Shown here: piece after piece, positions 24,745 to 35,197 of the stretch
Position numbering within the stretch: the first letter of the stretch is position 1
Layout of the letters: each line of letters opens with the position of its first letter
Assembly: GCA_002701365.1 (NCBI GenBank)
Contig: NZUK01000007.1
Location: forward strand, 1 to 41,845
Origin: Flavobacteriales bacterium
GTDB lineage: Bacteria > Bacteroidota > Bacteroidia > Flavobacteriales > TMED113
Direction of reading: 5' to 3'
DNA length: 41,845 nt
Notes under the pieces: model-generated
What the model saw: the letters and a program-made list of their open reading frames with translations, nothing else
Told to the model about the DNA's origin: nothing
Database searches by the model: none
Translations under genes and position numbers: made by a program

Positions 24745-25218
24745 GTGAGAAAATCTAGAGCAAAAAAAAGAATTCTATTACCCGATCCAAGATTCGGGGA
24801 CAAACTTGTAACAAGGTTTGTTAACACGATGATGATGAGTGGTAAGAAAAATCTTGCATTTAAGATATTTTATGATGCTATTGACATTGTTGAAAAGAAT
24901 AAAACTGATGATGAATCTTGTCTAGATGTTTGGAAAAAAGCTTTGTCTAATGTTATGCCTCAAGTAGAGGTTCGAAGTCGTAGAATAGGAGGCGCAACTT
25001 TTCAAATTCCGATGCAAATTAGATCAGAAAGAAAGGTTTCAATGGCAATGTCATGGATGATTAAGTTTGCTAGACAAAGAAATGAAAAGTCCATGGCGAA
25101 CAAGTTAGCCCAAGAAATTTTAGCAGCATATAAAGAAGAAGGAGCATCAATTAAAAAGAAAACAGAAGTACACAGAATGGCTGAGGCAAATAAAGCTTTT
25201 TCTCATTTTAGATTTTAA
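24745..25218 (+). CDS. rpsG: 30S ribosomal protein S7 (uS7)
   Basis: S7 nucleates assembly of the 30S head by binding the 3' domain of 16S rRNA. The 157-residue frame begins with GTG at 24745; the resulting MRKSRAKKR matches the N-terminus of S7 proteins and no ATG lies nearby, so GTG is taken as start. Typical stretches are LVTRFVNTMMMSGKK and EVRSRRIGGATFQIP. It ends with HFRF, as in most bacterial S7. fusA follows after 12 bp. In E. coli S7 represses its own operon; no comparable binding site can be shown here. Confidence 0.96.
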   Translation: MRKSRAKKRILLPDPRFGDKLVTRFVNTMMMSGKKNLAFKIFYDAIDIVEKNKTDDESCLDVWKKALSNVMPQVEVRSRRIGGATFQIPMQIRSERKVSMAMSWMIKFARQRNEKSMANKLAQEILAAYKEEGASIKKKTEVHRMAEANKAFSHFRF

Positions 25219-25230
25219 TATATAATTATT

Positions 25231-27336
25231 ATGGCACAAAGAGATTTAAAATTTACTAGAAATATTGGAATTATGGCACATATTGATGCTGGTAAAACCA
25301 CTACTACAGAGCGAGTTCTTTATTACACTGGCATAAGTCATAAAATTGGAGAAGTACATGATGGCGCTGCAACAATGGATTGGATGGAGCAAGAGCAAGA
25401 ACGTGGTATTACTATTACATCTGCAGCTACCACTACTCAGTGGAAATTTAGAGACCAGGAATTTAAAATGAATATTATTGACACTCCCGGTCACGTTGAT
25501 TTTACAGTTGAGGTAGAAAGATCTCTAAGGGTTTTAGATGGTGCTGTTGCTTTATTTTGTGCTTCAGGTGGTGTTGAACCACAATCCGAGACGGTATGGA
25601 GGCAAGCTGATAGATATAACGTTCCAAGAATTGGATTTGTGAATAAAATGGATAGAATTGGCGCAGACTTTTTTAGATGCGTTGATCAAGTTAAAGAGAG
25701 ACTGAATGGTAACCCAATTCCTTTGCAAATCCCTATTGGATCTGAAGATGATTTTAAAGGAGTGGTTGATTTAGTGACAATGAAAGGCATAATTTGGAAT
25801 GAACACGATCAAGGTATGACTTATGAGGAAGTGGATATTCCAGAAGATTTAAAATCTATTGCAAATGAATGGAGAGAAAAAATGCTTGAGGCAGTTGCTG
25901 AATCTGATGAGGGTTTGATGGAGAAATATTTTGAAAATCCAGATTCAATTACTAAAGATGAGATTGAAAATGCTATTAGAAAGGCAACATTATCTATGAG
26001 TATTACACCAATGCTTTGTGGTTCAGCATTTAAAAATAAAGGTGTTCAAACTTTATTGGATAATGTTATGTTGTACTTACCTAGTCCATTGGATGTGCCA
26101 TCTATTACAGGAATAGATCCCAAATCAGATCAAGAAGTATCTAGAAAGCCTCAAAATGACGAGCCTTTTGCAGCACTTGCATTTAAAATTGCAACTGATC
26201 CATTTGTTGGAAGATTATGTTTCTTTAGAGTTTATTCAGGTGTTTTAAATTCAGGATCATATATTTATAATACACGGTCTGGATCTAAAGAAAGAATTTC
26301 ACGTATTTTTCAAATGCATTCTAACTCTAGAAATGCTTTGGATAAAATTGAAGCAGGTGATATTGGTGCAGCAGTTGGATTTAAAGATATAAGAACGGGT
26401 GATACTTTATGTGTAGAAAATGAACAGGTCGTATTAGAGTCTATGGAATTTCCAGACCCAGTTATTGGTATTGCTGTTGAGCCTAAAACTCAAAACGATG
26501 TTGATAAACTTGGTGTTGCTTTATCGAAATTATCCGAAGAAGATCCAACTTTTCAAGTTAAGACAGATCACGACACTGGTCAAACAATTATTTCTGGTAT
26601 GGGTGAGTTACATTTAGAAGTTCTAGTTGATAGATTAAAGCGTGAATTTAATGTTGAGTGTAATCAAGGAGCTCCACAAGTAAATTATAAAGAAACTATT
26701 AGAGCAGCAGTTGATCATAGGGAAGTGTATAAAAAGCAAACGGGAGGTAGAGGTAAATTCGCTGACATTATCTTTAAAGTCGAGCCTAATACAGACAAAG
26801 AAAATCCAGGTTTAATTTTCGTAGATAAAGTTAAAGGAGGAAATATCCCAAAAGAATTTATCCCTTCTGTTAAAAAAGGTTTTCAAGATTCAATGAGAAA
26901 TGGTGTTCTAGCTGGTTATGAAGTTGATTCAATGAAAGTTACTTTAACTGATGGATCATTTCATGCAGTTGATTCAGATCAATTGTCGTTTGAAATATGT
27001 GCAAAGTCTGCATTTAGAGAAGCTCTACCAAAATGTAGCCCAGTTCTATTAGAACCATTTATGAAATTAGAAGTTGTAACTCCAGAAGCAAATATGGGAG
27101 ATGTTATAGGGGATCTTAATAAAAGAAGAGGTCTAATAGAAGGAACTAGTGAACGAAGTGGTGCTACGATTGTAAATGCTAAAATTCCACTATCTGAAAT
27201 GTTTGGTTACGTTACAGATCTTAGAACTATTACATCAGGAAGAGCGACATCTACAATGGAGTTTAGTCATTACGATGAAGTTCCAAAGAACATAGCAGAT
27301 GAAGTTATTGCAAAAAATAAAAAAATAGAAGCTTAA
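25231..27336 (+). CDS. fusA: Elongation factor G
   Basis: EF-G is the GTPase that drives ribosomal translocation. The 701 residues span the five usual domains: GTP-binding domain with AHIDAGKT at 16-23, the effector stretch [19 protein letters not shown] and NKMD; then domain II, and domains III-V with [14 protein letters not shown] and the mobile loop near GYEVDSMKV. It is a canonical translocation factor by its full-length, uninterrupted motifs, in the standard rpsG-fusA order. Unlike in E. coli no tuf gene follows; rpsJ starts 4 bp after the stop. Confidence 0.97.
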   Translation: MAQRDLKFTRNIGIMAHIDAGKTTTTERVLYYTGISHKIGEVHDGAATMDWMEQEQERGITITSAATTTQWKFRDQEFKMNIIDTPGHVDFTVEVERSLRVLDGAVALFCASGGVEPQSETVWRQADRYNVPRIGFVNKMDRIGADFFRCVDQVKERLNGNPIPLQIPIGSEDDFKGVVDLVTMKGIIWNEHDQGMTYEEVDIPEDLKSIANEWREKMLEAVAESDEGLMEKYFENPDSITKDEIENAIRKATLSMSITPMLCGSAFKNKGVQTLLDNVMLYLPSPLDVPSITGIDPKSDQEVSRKPQNDEPFAALAFKIATDPFVGRLCFFRVYSGVLNSGSYIYNTRSGSKERISRIFQMHSNSRNALDKIEAGDIGAAVGFKDIRTGDTLCVENEQVVLESMEFPDPVIGIAVEPKTQNDVDKLGVALSKLSEEDPTFQVKTDHDTGQTIISGMGELHLEVLVDRLKREFNVECNQGAPQVNYKETIRAAVDHREVYKKQTGGRGKFADIIFKVEPNTDKENPGLIFVDKVKGGNIPKEFIPSVKKGFQDSMRNGVLAGYEVDSMKVTLTDGSFHAVDSDQLSFEICAKSAFREALPKCSPVLLEPFMKLEVVTPEANMGDVIGDLNKRRGLIEGTSERSGATIVNAKIPLSEMFGYVTDLRTITSGRATSTMEFSHYDEVPKNIADEVIAKNKKIEA

Positions 27337-27340
27337 AATT

Positions 27341-27646
27341 ATGAGTCAGAGAATAAGAATAAAATTAAAATCGTACGACTATAATTTAGTTGATAAGTCG
27401 GCTTTAAAGATTGTGAAGACAGTTAAATCTACAGGCGCTATTGTAAGTGGTCCGATTCCATTACCAACTAACAAAAGAATTTTTACAGTATTGAGATCTC
27501 CACATGTTAACAAGAAGTCTAGAGAGCAATTTGAATTAAACTCATATAAAAGATTATTAGATATATATAGTTCTTCAACTAATACAGTAGATGCTTTAAT
27601 GAAATTAGAGCTGCCTAGTGGTGTTGAAGTTGAAATTAAAGCATAG
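27341..27646 (+). CDS. rpsJ: 30S ribosomal protein S10 (uS10)
   Basis: S10 is part of the 30S head and, as NusE, of antitermination complexes with NusB. The 101-residue protein shows the family sequence [32 protein letters not shown], and the ribosome-anchoring loop [13 protein letters not shown]. It links the str part (rpsL, rpsG, fusA) with the S10 part of the cluster by 4- and 5-bp gaps, without a terminator or recognisable promoter, so both appear to be one transcription unit. Confidence 0.97.
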   Translation: MSQRIRIKLKSYDYNLVDKSALKIVKTVKSTGAIVSGPIPLPTNKRIFTVLRSPHVNKKSREQFELNSYKRLLDIYSSSTNTVDALMKLELPSGVEVEIKA

Positions 27647-27651
27647 TTGTT

Positions 27652-28305
27652 ATGGCAGGTATTATAGGAAAAAAAATAGGTATGAGTCAGTTTTTTAATA
27701 AAGATGGAAAAAGTATTCCATGTACTATGATTGAAGCTGGCCCTTGTATTGTTACGCAGGTTAAAGACTTGGATAATGATGGCTATGATGCAATTCAATT
27801 AGGTTTTGGTGATAAAAAAGTATCTAAAGCTACTAAATCTGAAGAGGGACATGTTAAGTCATCTAATACTTCTGTTAAGAAAATATATTGTGAGTTTCAA
27901 AAAAACTTTACAAAAACTAATATTGAAACTGGCGACACTTCGCAAATAGAGTTGAAATTAGGGGATGTTGTTCAGGTCGATATTTTTAAGGAAGGTGAAT
28001 ATGTAGATGTCTCAAGTAATAGCAAAGGAAAAGGATTTCAAGGTGTTGTTAAAAGACATGGCTTCAAAGGAGTTGGTGATGCAACACATGGTCAACACAA
28101 TAGAATGAGAGCCCCTGGTTCTATTGGTGGTGCATCATATCCAGCTAGAGTTTTTAAAGGGATGAGAATGGCTGGAAGAATGGGAGGTAAAAAGGTTACG
28201 GTTAAGAATCTTGAGGTTCTTCAAATTTTTACAGATAAGAACGTAATTGTTGTCAAAGGTTCTGTGCCAGGGCCTAATAATAGTTATTTAAATATTACAA
28301 ACTAA
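27652..28305 (+). CDS. rplC: 50S ribosomal protein L3 (uL3)
   Basis: L3 binds 23S rRNA early in assembly and reaches toward the peptidyl transferase centre. The 217 residues start with [13 protein letters not shown], and the central extension has [14 protein letters not shown] and [12 protein letters not shown], followed by [20 protein letters not shown]. Length and motifs are normal. Its stop shares a base with the rplD start (TAATG), so L3 and L4 are translationally coupled. Confidence 0.97.
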   Translation: MAGIIGKKIGMSQFFNKDGKSIPCTMIEAGPCIVTQVKDLDNDGYDAIQLGFGDKKVSKATKSEEGHVKSSNTSVKKIYCEFQKNFTKTNIETGDTSQIELKLGDVVQVDIFKEGEYVDVSSNSKGKGFQGVVKRHGFKGVGDATHGQHNRMRAPGSIGGASYPARVFKGMRMAGRMGGKKVTVKNLEVLQIFTDKNVIVVKGSVPGPNNSYLNITN

Positions 28306-28922
28306 TGAAATTACCAGTTTTAAATATAAAAGGTAAAGAAACAGGCAGAGAGGTTACTCTTGATAAGTCTATTTTCGGTGTTCCTGAAAATAATCATGTT
28401 GTTTATTTAGGAGTTAAGCAATATAGATCAAATAATAGACAAGGAACCAGTAAAACTAAAGAGAGAGGTGAAATTACTGGAAGTACTCGGAAAATTAAAA
28501 AACAAAAAGGTACTGGTACTGCTCGTGCAGGAAGTATTAAAAATCCTCTTTTTAGAGGAGGAGGGCGCGTTTTTGGTCCACAGCCAAGAGATTATAGTTT
28601 TAAACTTAATAAAAAAGTTAAATCTTTGGCTCGATGTTCTGCTTTAAGTTATAAAGCAAGTTCAAAAAGTATTGTAATTATTGAAGATTTTACATTTAAA
28701 GCTCCAAAAACAAAAGAGTATATTAATTTACTTACTAATTTAGGATTAGGTGAAGAAAAAACAATGTTGATTGTTACAGAAAAAAATTCCTCTGTAATTT
28801 TGTCAGCTCGCAATTTAAAAAAGGCTTCAGTAAACACTATAAATGAAATTAATGTATATAACATTTTGGATGCTTCTAAACTTATTATAACAGAGAGTGT
28901 TTTAAAAAGTATGAAAAATTAA
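28305..28922 (+). CDS. rplD: 50S ribosomal protein L4 (uL4)
   Basis: L4 is an early assembly protein that lines the exit tunnel. The 205 residues contain the long tunnel loop with STRKIKKQKGTGTARAGS and GGGRVFGPQPRDYSFKLNKK. The globular C-terminal half has LSARNLKKASV. In E. coli L4 represses the S10 operon through the rpsJ leader; here rpsJ is preceded by only 4 bp, so that classic leader does not exist in this place. The start overlaps the rplC stop by one base, and its -3 base is C, the only such case in the cluster. Confidence 0.96.
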   Translation: MKLPVLNIKGKETGREVTLDKSIFGVPENNHVVYLGVKQYRSNNRQGTSKTKERGEITGSTRKIKKQKGTGTARAGSIKNPLFRGGGRVFGPQPRDYSFKLNKKVKSLARCSALSYKASSKSIVIIEDFTFKAPKTKEYINLLTNLGLGEEKTMLIVTEKNSSVILSARNLKKASVNTINEINVYNILDASKLIITESVLKSMKN

Positions 28923-28928
28923 TAAATT

Positions 28929-29219
28929 ATGAGTGTAATAATTAAACCAATAGTAACAGAAAAAATCACACAGCAGACTGATGCTCTTAATTGCTATGCA
29001 TTTATGGTGTCAAGGTCTGTCAATAAAATAGATATTAAGAAGTTGATTGAAGATACATATTCGGTGAAAGTAAAAGCCGTTAGAACAATGAACTATTATG
29101 GTAAAACAAAAAATCGATTTACTAAGGGTGGTGTGATAACAGGTAAAAGAAATTCCTTTAAGAAAGCAATTGTTGAACTTTCTGAAGGTAATAGTATAGA
29201 TTTTTATAGTAATGAATAA
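28929..29219 (+). CDS. rplW: 50S ribosomal protein L23 (uL23)
   Basis: L23 lies at the tunnel exit and forms the docking site for trigger factor and SRP. The 96-residue protein has the family features [11 protein letters not shown] at the start, the [27 protein letters not shown] core helix-strand, and a basic loop with [10 protein letters not shown]. It has the usual length for bacterial L23 and stands between rplD (6 bp) and rplB (2 bp) in standard order. Confidence 0.96.
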   Translation: MSVIIKPIVTEKITQQTDALNCYAFMVSRSVNKIDIKKLIEDTYSVKVKAVRTMNYYGKTKNRFTKGGVITGKRNSFKKAIVELSEGNSIDFYSNE

Positions 29220-29221
29220 TT

Positions 29222-30043
29222 ATGGCAATTAAAAAAATTAATCCATTGACTCCCGGTCAGCGTTTCAAGGTCGTTACGACTTTTGATGATGTGACTTTTT
29301 CGAAGCCAGAAAAAAGCTTAACAAAGGTTAAGACAAGAAGTGGTGGAAGAAACAATGATGGTAGAATGACTATGAGATACGTAGGAGGTGGTCATAAGAA
29401 GAAATATAGAATAATTGATTTTAAACGTGATAAATTTGGTATTCCTGCTATTGTTAAGACCATAGAGTATGATCCAAATAGAACTGCTAGAATAGCTTTA
29501 TTGTTTTATTCTGATGGTGAAAAAAGATATATTATAGCACCAAAAGGTTTACAAGTTGGTGATGAAATAATGTCAGGTAAAGGTGTCCCCCCAAATAATG
29601 GTAACACATTGTATTTATCAGAGATTCCTTTAGGTTCAACAATACATAACATCGAGTTGTCACCTGGAAAAGGTGCTGCTTTTGCTAGAAGTGCAGGTTC
29701 AGGTGTTCAATTAGTTGCTAGAGAGGGTAAATATGCCACTTTAAAATTACCAAGTGGAGAAACAAGATTAGTTTTAGTTACTTGTTTAGCTACAATCGGA
29801 GCAGTGTCAAATAGTGAACATATTCTTCAAAAATCTGGAAAAGCTGGAAGAAGTAGGTGGTTTGGAAGAAGGCCTAGAACTAGGGGGGTAGCCATGAATC
29901 CTGTTGACCATCCTATGGGAGGAGGTGAAGGTAAATCTTCTGGAGGACATCCTAGATCAAGAAACGGAGTGCCTGCAAAAGGGTTTAAAACTAGAAAAAA
30001 GAAAAAAGCGTCTAATAAATATATTGTAAAACGAAGAAAATAA
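29222..30043 (+). CDS. rplB: 50S ribosomal protein L2 (uL2)
   Basis: L2 is the largest of the early-binding 50S proteins and is needed for subunit association and peptidyl transferase activity. The 273 residues show [17 protein letters not shown], the SH3-like middle part and the conserved [19 protein letters not shown] loop, then a very basic tail ([17 protein letters not shown]). The loop reads HPM where E. coli has HPH, a substitution I associate with Bacteroidota generally. It is preceded by 2 bp and followed by 3 bp to rpsS. Confidence 0.97.
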   Translation: MAIKKINPLTPGQRFKVVTTFDDVTFSKPEKSLTKVKTRSGGRNNDGRMTMRYVGGGHKKKYRIIDFKRDKFGIPAIVKTIEYDPNRTARIALLFYSDGEKRYIIAPKGLQVGDEIMSGKGVPPNNGNTLYLSEIPLGSTIHNIELSPGKGAAFARSAGSGVQLVAREGKYATLKLPSGETRLVLVTCLATIGAVSNSEHILQKSGKAGRSRWFGRRPRTRGVAMNPVDHPMGGGEGKSSGGHPRSRNGVPAKGFKTRKKKKASNKYIVKRRK

Positions 30044-30046
30044 GAA

Positions 30047-30313
30047 ATGGCAAGATCTCTAAAAAAAGGACCATATGTGCATTATAAACTCTTAAAAAAA
30101 GTAGAGTCAAATGTAACTAGTAATAAGAAGACAGTAATAAAAACATGGAGTAGATCGTCTATGATTATTCCTGATTTTGTTGGTCAAACATTTGCTGTTC
30201 ATAATGGCAAACAATTTGTTCCAGTCTTTATTACTGAAAATATGGTTGGACATAAACTAGGTGAATTCTCTCCGACGAGATCTTTTAGGGGTCATGGAGG
30301 TAAAAAGAAATAA
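30047..30313 (+). CDS. rpsS: 30S ribosomal protein S19 (uS19)
   Basis: S19 forms a dimer with S13 in the 30S head and contacts the A-site tRNA and the 50S bridge. The 88-residue protein has [41 protein letters not shown] and the C-terminal [17 protein letters not shown]. Length is normal. It starts 3 bp after rplB. The rplV gene follows after 21 bp. Confidence 0.97.
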   Translation: MARSLKKGPYVHYKLLKKVESNVTSNKKTVIKTWSRSSMIIPDFVGQTFAVHNGKQFVPVFITENMVGHKLGEFSPTRSFRGHGGKKK

Positions 30314-30334
30314 ATTAATTAAGATTAATCATAA

Positions 30335-30724
30335 ATGGCAGTTAAACAAAAAAATAGTATTTCTGAATCAAATCAAGGCGAATTAAAGACAGCTTTTGCA
30401 AGGCTTAAGAATTGTCCAACTTCTCCTAGAAAAATGCGTTTAGTAGCAGATCAAATAAGAGGAATTGAGGTAAACAAAGCACTAGTCTTATTAAAACATA
30501 GTTCAAAAGTAGCATCCTTAAGGTTGGAAAAAGTTTTATTGTCTGCAATTGCTAACTTTCAAGTTAAGTATTCAGATTCAACAGCTGAAATTATTATCAA
30601 AGAGATTTTTGTTGATTCTGGTCGAATGTTAAAGAGAATGCAGCCTGCACCACAGGGTAGAGCGCATAGAATTAGAAAACGTTCAAATCATGTTACACTA
30701 ATAGTAGGTTTAAAAAATAATTAA
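30335..30724 (+). CDS. rplV: 50S ribosomal protein L22 (uL22)
   Basis: L22 spans the 50S and narrows the exit tunnel with a long beta hairpin. This form has 129 residues, about 18 more than the E. coli protein because of a polar N-terminal lead (residues 2-20). The core begins at [22 protein letters not shown], and the hairpin is [26 protein letters not shown], where macrolide-resistance deletions occur in other bacteria; it is intact here. rpsC begins 1 bp after the stop. Confidence 0.95.
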   Translation: MAVKQKNSISESNQGELKTAFARLKNCPTSPRKMRLVADQIRGIEVNKALVLLKHSSKVASLRLEKVLLSAIANFQVKYSDSTAEIIIKEIFVDSGRMLKRMQPAPQGRAHRIRKRSNHVTLIVGLKNN

Positions 30725-30725
30725 T

Positions 30726-31424
30726 ATGGGACAAAAAACAAATCCAATAGGTAATAGGCTAGGCTTTATAAGAGGTTGGGACTCCGCATGGTATGGTGGT
30801 AAAGATTTTGGAGATAGAATATTAGAGGATTATCAAATTAGAAAATATTTACATGCTAGATTAATTAAGGCCAGTGTCTCTAAAATAGTAATAGAAAGAA
30901 CATTGAAAAATATCATTGTTACTATTAGTACTTCACGCCCTGGTCTTATTATAGGAAAAGGAGGGCAAGAAGTTGATAAATTAAAAGAAGAATTAAAAAA
31001 AATTACTTCAAAAGATGTTCAGGTTAATATATATGAAATTAAGCGTCCAGAATTGGATGCAAAACTAGTTGCTCGAAATGTAGCAAATCAAATTGAGGGA
31101 CGATATCCATATAGGAGAGCTGTTAAAATGGCTATTGCAGCTGCTATGAGAATGGGTGCTGAAGGTATTAAAATACAAGTGTCTGGTCGATTAAATGGAG
31201 TTGAAATGGCACGTTCAGAGATGTATAAAGAGGGAAGAACTCCTTTACATACTTTTAGAGCTGATATAGATTATGCACTTGAAGAAGCTTTAACAACCTA
31301 TGGATTAATAGGTGTAAAAGTTTGGATTTGCAAAGGAGAAGTGTATGGTAAAAGGAGTTTGAGTCCAATAGAGACAATCGTTAGTTCTAGTAAAAGATCA
31401 AGTAGTCAAAGAAAGAAAAAATAA
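30726..31424 (+). CDS. rpsC: 30S ribosomal protein S3 (uS3)
   Basis: S3 guards the mRNA entry channel and takes part in mRNA unwinding. The 232 residues begin [13 protein letters not shown], include the KH domain with [20 protein letters not shown] and continue with the C-terminal domain [30 protein letters not shown]. The tail is rich in Ser, Arg and Lys. Spacing is 1 bp from rplV and 23 bp to rplP. Confidence 0.97.
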   Translation: MGQKTNPIGNRLGFIRGWDSAWYGGKDFGDRILEDYQIRKYLHARLIKASVSKIVIERTLKNIIVTISTSRPGLIIGKGGQEVDKLKEELKKITSKDVQVNIYEIKRPELDAKLVARNVANQIEGRYPYRRAVKMAIAAAMRMGAEGIKIQVSGRLNGVEMARSEMYKEGRTPLHTFRADIDYALEEALTTYGLIGVKVWICKGEVYGKRSLSPIETIVSSSKRSSSQRKKK

Positions 31425-31447
31425 ATATAAACTTATTTTAATTTATT

Positions 31448-31861
31448 ATGTTACAACCAAAGAAAACAAAATATAGAAAAAGCCAAAAAGGGAGAATGAA
31501 AGGCAATGCTCAAAGAGGAGCGGTCCTCACCTTTGGATCTTATGGTATAAAATCTTTGGAAGAATCGTTTATAACGGCAAGGCAAATTGAAGCAGCTCGT
31601 ATTGCTGCTACAAGGTATATGAAGAGAGAGGGACAGTTATGGATTCGTATATTCCCAGACAAAGTGTTAACTAAGAAGCCTGCAGAAGTTAGAATGGGTA
31701 AAGGTAAGGGTGCTCCAGAATACTGGGTAGCTGTTGTAAAGCCCGGAAGAATGTTATTTGAATGTGACGGAGTTAGTTTTGAAGTAGCAGCTGAAGCATT
31801 ACGTTTAGCTGCACAAAAACTACCAGTTAAAACTAAATTTATTAAGAGAAGAGATTTATAA
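31448..31861 (+). CDS. rplP: 50S ribosomal protein L16 (uL16)
   Basis: L16 organises the A-site tRNA binding region of the 50S and joins late in assembly. The 137 residues show [51 protein letters not shown] and [22 protein letters not shown]. It has a complete, typical length. The gap from rpsC is 23 bp, one of the larger ones in the cluster, and contains only A+T-rich sequence. rpmC follows after 11 bp. Confidence 0.97.
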   Translation: MLQPKKTKYRKSQKGRMKGNAQRGAVLTFGSYGIKSLEESFITARQIEAARIAATRYMKREGQLWIRIFPDKVLTKKPAEVRMGKGKGAPEYWVAVVKPGRMLFECDGVSFEVAAEALRLAAQKLPVKTKFIKRRDL

Positions 31862-31872
31862 AATATATAGAT

Positions 31873-32067
31873 ATGGCAAGTAAAAATATCGTACATGAGA
31901 TGACAGATCAAGAACTTTTAAAAAAAGTGAAAGATGATAAAGCAAGTTTTAATAAACTAAAATTAGTACATAAAGCATCTGCCTTGGATAACCCAATTCA
32001 ATTACGGTTTAAGAGACGTGAGATTGCTAGATTGCTAACAGAAATTAATAAAAGAAATTTAAAATGA
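31873..32067 (+). CDS. rpmC: 50S ribosomal protein L29 (uL29)
   Basis: L29 is a small two-helix protein near the tunnel exit, next to L23. The 64-residue protein has the characteristic pattern: [22 protein letters not shown] in the first helix, then [22 protein letters not shown] in the second. Its stop overlaps the start of rpsQ by 4 bp (ATGA), suggesting coupled translation of the two. Confidence 0.95.
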   Translation: MASKNIVHEMTDQELLKKVKDDKASFNKLKLVHKASALDNPIQLRFKRREIARLLTEINKRNLK

Positions 32068-32321
32068 TAGATCGAAAATTAAGAAAAGAAAGAATTGGAC
32101 TGGTTTCTAGTAATAAAATGGATAAGTCTATTGTTGTTTCTGTAGAGAGACGTGTACAACATCCTGTATATGGTAAGTTTGTAAAAATGACTTCCAAATT
32201 TGTTGCTCATGATGAAAAAAATTCATGTGATATTGGAGATTTAGTTTCTATTATGGAAACACGTCCAATGAGCAAAAGAAAATGTTGGAGATTAGTTAAA
32301 ATTATAGAAAAAGTTAAGTAG
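32064..32321 (+). CDS. rpsQ: 30S ribosomal protein S17 (uS17)
   Basis: S17 is a small OB-fold protein that binds the 5' domain of 16S rRNA. The 85 residues include [43 protein letters not shown] and the closing [15 protein letters not shown], all standard. The ATG at 32064 lies inside the last codons of rpmC and is supported by the usual short lead before RIGLVSS. rplN follows after 2 bp. Confidence 0.96.
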   Translation: MIDRKLRKERIGLVSSNKMDKSIVVSVERRVQHPVYGKFVKMTSKFVAHDEKNSCDIGDLVSIMETRPMSKRKCWRLVKIIEKVK

Positions 32322-32323
32322 AT

Positions 32324-32692
32324 ATGGTACAACAAGAATCTTTATTAAATGTAGCAGATAATACTGGAGCAAAAAAAGTTTTATGTATTAGAGTTTTGGG
32401 GGGTACTAAGAGAAGATATGCCTCTGTTGGTGATAAAATTGTTGTTTCGGTTAAGGATGTTACACCAACTGGCACAGTTAAGAAAAAACAAGTGACTACT
32501 GCTGTCGTTGTTAGAACTAGAAAAGAGGTCAAAAGACCGGACGGATCTTATATAAGATTTGACGACAATGCGTGTGTCTTATTAGATACGAATGATGAAA
32601 TGAGAGGTACTCGTGTATTCGGTCCTGTAGCAAGAGAGTTAAGAGACAAAAATAGAATGAAAATAATTTCATTGGCACCTGAAGTGCTTTAA
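32324..32692 (+). CDS. rplN: 50S ribosomal protein L14 (uL14)
   Basis: L14 forms an intersubunit bridge and is the docking site of the silencing factor RsfS. The 122 residues match closely: [27 protein letters not shown], then [16 protein letters not shown], the [26 protein letters not shown] segment, and the end [23 protein letters not shown]. It has the normal size and order between rpsQ (2 bp) and rplX (11 bp). Confidence 0.97.
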   Translation: MVQQESLLNVADNTGAKKVLCIRVLGGTKRRYASVGDKIVVSVKDVTPTGTVKKKQVTTAVVVRTRKEVKRPDGSYIRFDDNACVLLDTNDEMRGTRVFGPVARELRDKNRMKIISLAPEVL

Positions 32693-32703
32693 ATTTAAAA
32701 GAT

Positions 32704-33024
32704 ATGTTTAAAACAAAATTAAAAAAAGGTGATAGTGTGAAAGTGATGGTTGGCAAGTCCAAAGGTCATGTTGGACGCATCATATCCATGTCTCCTAACA
32801 AAGGAGTTGCATTTGTTGAAGGTGCAAATATTGTGAATAGGCATACAAAACCAAATTCTCAGTATCCAGAAGGTGGTATTATTAAAAAAGAAGGGCCGAT
32901 TAATTTGTCAAATTTAATGATGGTAGATAGTAAAGGTGATGCCTCCAAAATTGGTGTCAAATTTGATAAAAAAACAGGTAAAAAAAATAGATATTTTAAA
33001 AAATCAGGAGAAGTAATAAAATGA
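32704..33024 (+). CDS. rplX: 50S ribosomal protein L24 (uL24)
   Basis: L24 initiates 50S assembly at the 5' domain of 23S rRNA. The 106 residues start with a KOW motif ([20 protein letters not shown]), continue with [25 protein letters not shown] and end in a basic tail. The last codons overlap the rplE start by 4 bp (ATGA). All features are typical for the family. Confidence 0.96.
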   Translation: MFKTKLKKGDSVKVMVGKSKGHVGRIISMSPNKGVAFVEGANIVNRHTKPNSQYPEGGIIKKEGPINLSNLMMVDSKGDASKIGVKFDKKTGKKNRYFKKSGEVIK

Positions 33025-33572
33025 AAAAATATAGTCCTAGGTTAAAAGAAAAATACATTAATGAAGTTGTACCAAGATTACAAGATACTCTTGGGTACGC
33101 TAATGTAATGCAAGTCCCGAAGTTAAATAAAATTTGTGTTAATCAGGGTGTAGGTCAGGCAGTAAATGATAAAAAATTAATTGAGCTGGCCTCCGAAGAG
33201 ATGACTAAAATAACAGGTCAAAAATCTGTAGTAGCATTGTCGAAAAAAGACATATCCAACTTTAAATTACGAAAAGGCATGCCAATCGGTGTGAAAGTAA
33301 CATTGAGGAAGGAAAGAATGTATGAATTTTTAGATCGTTTAATTTCAGTGTCTCTGCCAGGTGTTAGAGATTTTCAAGGTATTAATCCAAAAGGTTTTGA
33401 TGGTATGGGTAATTATACACTGGGAATTAAAGAGCAAATTATTTTTCCAGAAATTAAGGTGGATGAAATAAAAAAAATAACAGGTTTAGATATAACTTTT
33501 GTTACTTCTGCAAAATCAGATAAAGAAGGTTTAGCATTATTGACAGAATTAGGTTTACCATTTAAAAAATAG
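33021..33572 (+). CDS. rplE: 50S ribosomal protein L5 (uL5)
   Basis: L5 binds 5S rRNA and contacts the P-site tRNA. The 183 residues contain [36 protein letters not shown], the loop [26 protein letters not shown] and the end [29 protein letters not shown], all characteristic. Translation is probably coupled to rplX through the 4-bp overlap. rpsN begins 3 bp downstream. Confidence 0.97.
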   Translation: MKKYSPRLKEKYINEVVPRLQDTLGYANVMQVPKLNKICVNQGVGQAVNDKKLIELASEEMTKITGQKSVVALSKKDISNFKLRKGMPIGVKVTLRKERMYEFLDRLISVSLPGVRDFQGINPKGFDGMGNYTLGIKEQIIFPEIKVDEIKKITGLDITFVTSAKSDKEGLALLTELGLPFKK

Positions 33573-33575
33573 ATT

Positions 33576-33845
33576 ATGGCTAAAGAATCAATGAAAGCTA
33601 GGGAAGTAAAACGTGCAAAACTTGTCGCAAGGTATGCGGAAAAGAGAGCTGCGTTAAAATCTTCAGGTGATTATACTGGGTTACAGAAATTACCTAAAAA
33701 CGCATCTCCTGTTAGGTTACATAACAGATGTAAAATTACTGGTAGACCGAAGGGATACATGAGAGTTTTTGGTATTTCAAGGGTTATGTTTAGAGAAATG
33801 GCAAATAAAGGTTTAATACCGGGTATTAAAAAATCAAGTTGGTAA
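33576..33845 (+). CDS. rpsN: 30S ribosomal protein S14, zinc-free long form (uS14)
   Basis: S14 is a late assembly protein of the 30S head. This is the 89-residue form without zinc: the CxxC...CxxC cluster of the short 61-residue form is absent, with a single Cys in [17 protein letters not shown]. The N-terminal [24 protein letters not shown] and C-terminal [11 protein letters not shown] are standard for the long form. It sits in the usual place between rplE (3 bp) and rpsH (10 bp). Confidence 0.97.
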   Translation: MAKESMKAREVKRAKLVARYAEKRAALKSSGDYTGLQKLPKNASPVRLHNRCKITGRPKGYMRVFGISRVMFREMANKGLIPGIKKSSW

Positions 33846-33855
33846 AATTATAATT

Positions 33856-34254
33856 ATGATAACAGATTCGATAGGAAATTATTTAACATCAATTAGAAAT
33901 GCAATAAGTGCTGAACACAAGGTGGTTCAAGTACCTGCTTCTAGAATAAAAACAGAAATAACCAAAGTTTTGATGGATCAAGGTTATATTTTGAATTATA
34001 AGATTGATGAAAGTGGTCCACATGCAAAAATTAAAATTGCATTAAAGTATAATTCAGTTACTAAAATACCTGCAATTAGAGGCATAGATAGAGTTAGTAC
34101 ACCTGGTCTTCGTAAGTACAGTAGTGCAACTGACTTACCACGTGTTTTAAACGGTTTAGGGGTTGCAATTATCTCTACATCACAAGGTGTTATGACTGAT
34201 AAAAAAGCAAGAAAAAATAATATTGGAGGTGAAGTAATATGTCACGTTTATTAA
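33856..34254 (+). CDS. rpsH: 30S ribosomal protein S8 (uS8)
   Basis: S8 binds the central domain of 16S rRNA and in E. coli also represses the spc operon by binding its own mRNA near rplE. The 132 residues have SIGNYLTSIRNAISAEHKVV at the start, VSTPGLRKYSSATDLPRVLNGLGVAIISTSQG and the end GGEVICHVY. Whether the mRNA site for feedback exists here is not decidable by eye. rplF follows after 19 bp. Confidence 0.97.
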   Translation: MITDSIGNYLTSIRNAISAEHKVVQVPASRIKTEITKVLMDQGYILNYKIDESGPHAKIKIALKYNSVTKIPAIRGIDRVSTPGLRKYSSATDLPRVLNGLGVAIISTSQGVMTDKKARKNNIGGEVICHVY

Positions 34255-34273
34255 TTTAAAATTAATTAAGATT

Positions 34274-34825
34274 ATGTCAAGAGTTGGTTTAAATCCTATT
34301 ATAGTTCCTACAGAGACTCAGTATAGTTTTAAAGAACAGGTTTTTTCTGTCAATAGTCAGAAGGGTAACTTGTCTTTGAAGTTAGATGATGGGTTTGTGA
34401 TTTTGGAACAAGATTCGACTATTATTATACAGCGTCCAAACGATAATAAAGACGTTAAAGCTAAGCATGGTTTATATAGATCATTGATTGCAAATATGTT
34501 TGAAGGTCTGTCGAAGGGTTACAAGAGAGAATTAGAACTACATGGTGTAGGTTATAGAGCTTCTAATAGTGGTCAAAAATTAGATTTATCTTTAGGTTAT
34601 TCACACAATATTGTATTGCAAATATGTGATGAGGTTAACGTAAAAACGGAGAATGAAAAAGGTCAGAACCCTAAAATCATATTAGAATCCTATGATAAAG
34701 AATTAATTGGAGCAGTTGCTGCAAAAATTAAATCTTTACGAAAGCATGATCCTTATAAGGGTAAAGGAATAAGATTTGTTGGAGAAAGAGGCAGAAGAAA
34801 AGCTGGTAAAACAGCTAGTAGTTAA
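34274..34825 (+). CDS. rplF: 50S ribosomal protein L6 (uL6)
   Basis: L6 lies near the GTPase-factor binding site of the 50S. The 183 residues have two related domains: the first begins MSRVGLNPIIVP, and the second contains GYKRELELHGVGYRAS and the strongly conserved DPYKGKGIRFVGERGRRKAGKTAS near the end. Size is normal. It is separated from rpsH by 19 bp and from rplR by 18 bp of A+T-rich sequence. Confidence 0.97.
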   Translation: MSRVGLNPIIVPTETQYSFKEQVFSVNSQKGNLSLKLDDGFVILEQDSTIIIQRPNDNKDVKAKHGLYRSLIANMFEGLSKGYKRELELHGVGYRASNSGQKLDLSLGYSHNIVLQICDEVNVKTENEKGQNPKIILESYDKELIGAVAAKIKSLRKHDPYKGKGIRFVGERGRRKAGKTASS

Positions 34826-34843
34826 TTAAATAATATTATAGCT

Positions 34844-35194
34844 ATGTCAATATCAAAAAGAAGAATAAAAATTAAAAAGAGAATCAGAAGTATTATAAAA
34901 GGAACAGCTGATTTTCCAAGATTAACGGTTTTTAGAAGTAATAAAGAGATATATGCGAGTCTTGTAGATGATGTTAAAGGTGTTACAATTTGCGCAGCAT
35001 CTTCATTAGAAAAAGATGTTTTAAAGAAAAAAGCCAATAAAACGGAAAAAGCTAGTTTAGTGGGTACTTTAATTGCTGAAAGAGCAGTTTCTGCAGGTAT
35101 TAAAAAATGCGCTTTTGATAGAAATGGATATTTATATCATGGCAGAGTGAAGTCTTTGGCAAATAGTGCTAGAGAAGGGGGATTAAATTTTTAA
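34844..35194 (+). CDS. rplR: 50S ribosomal protein L18 (uL18)
   Basis: L18 carries 5S rRNA into the large subunit together with L5. The 116-residue protein shows [33 protein letters not shown], the middle AASSLEKDV and the end [28 protein letters not shown]. The basic N-terminus is the rRNA-binding part. It is followed after 3 bp by rpsE. Confidence 0.97.
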   Translation: MSISKRRIKIKKRIRSIIKGTADFPRLTVFRSNKEIYASLVDDVKGVTICAASSLEKDVLKKKANKTEKASLVGTLIAERAVSAGIKKCAFDRNGYLYHGRVKSLANSAREGGLNF

Positions 35195-35197
35195 ATT

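Noticed and set aside
27379-27798. 139-codon minus-strand frame over rpsJ and rplC
   Set aside because: It is antisense to conserved ribosomal genes and low in complexity; explained as a by-product of A+T-rich codon use.
31540-31911. 123-codon minus-strand frame over rplP
   Set aside because: It is a shadow of L16 with no independent evidence such as a promoter or family resemblance.
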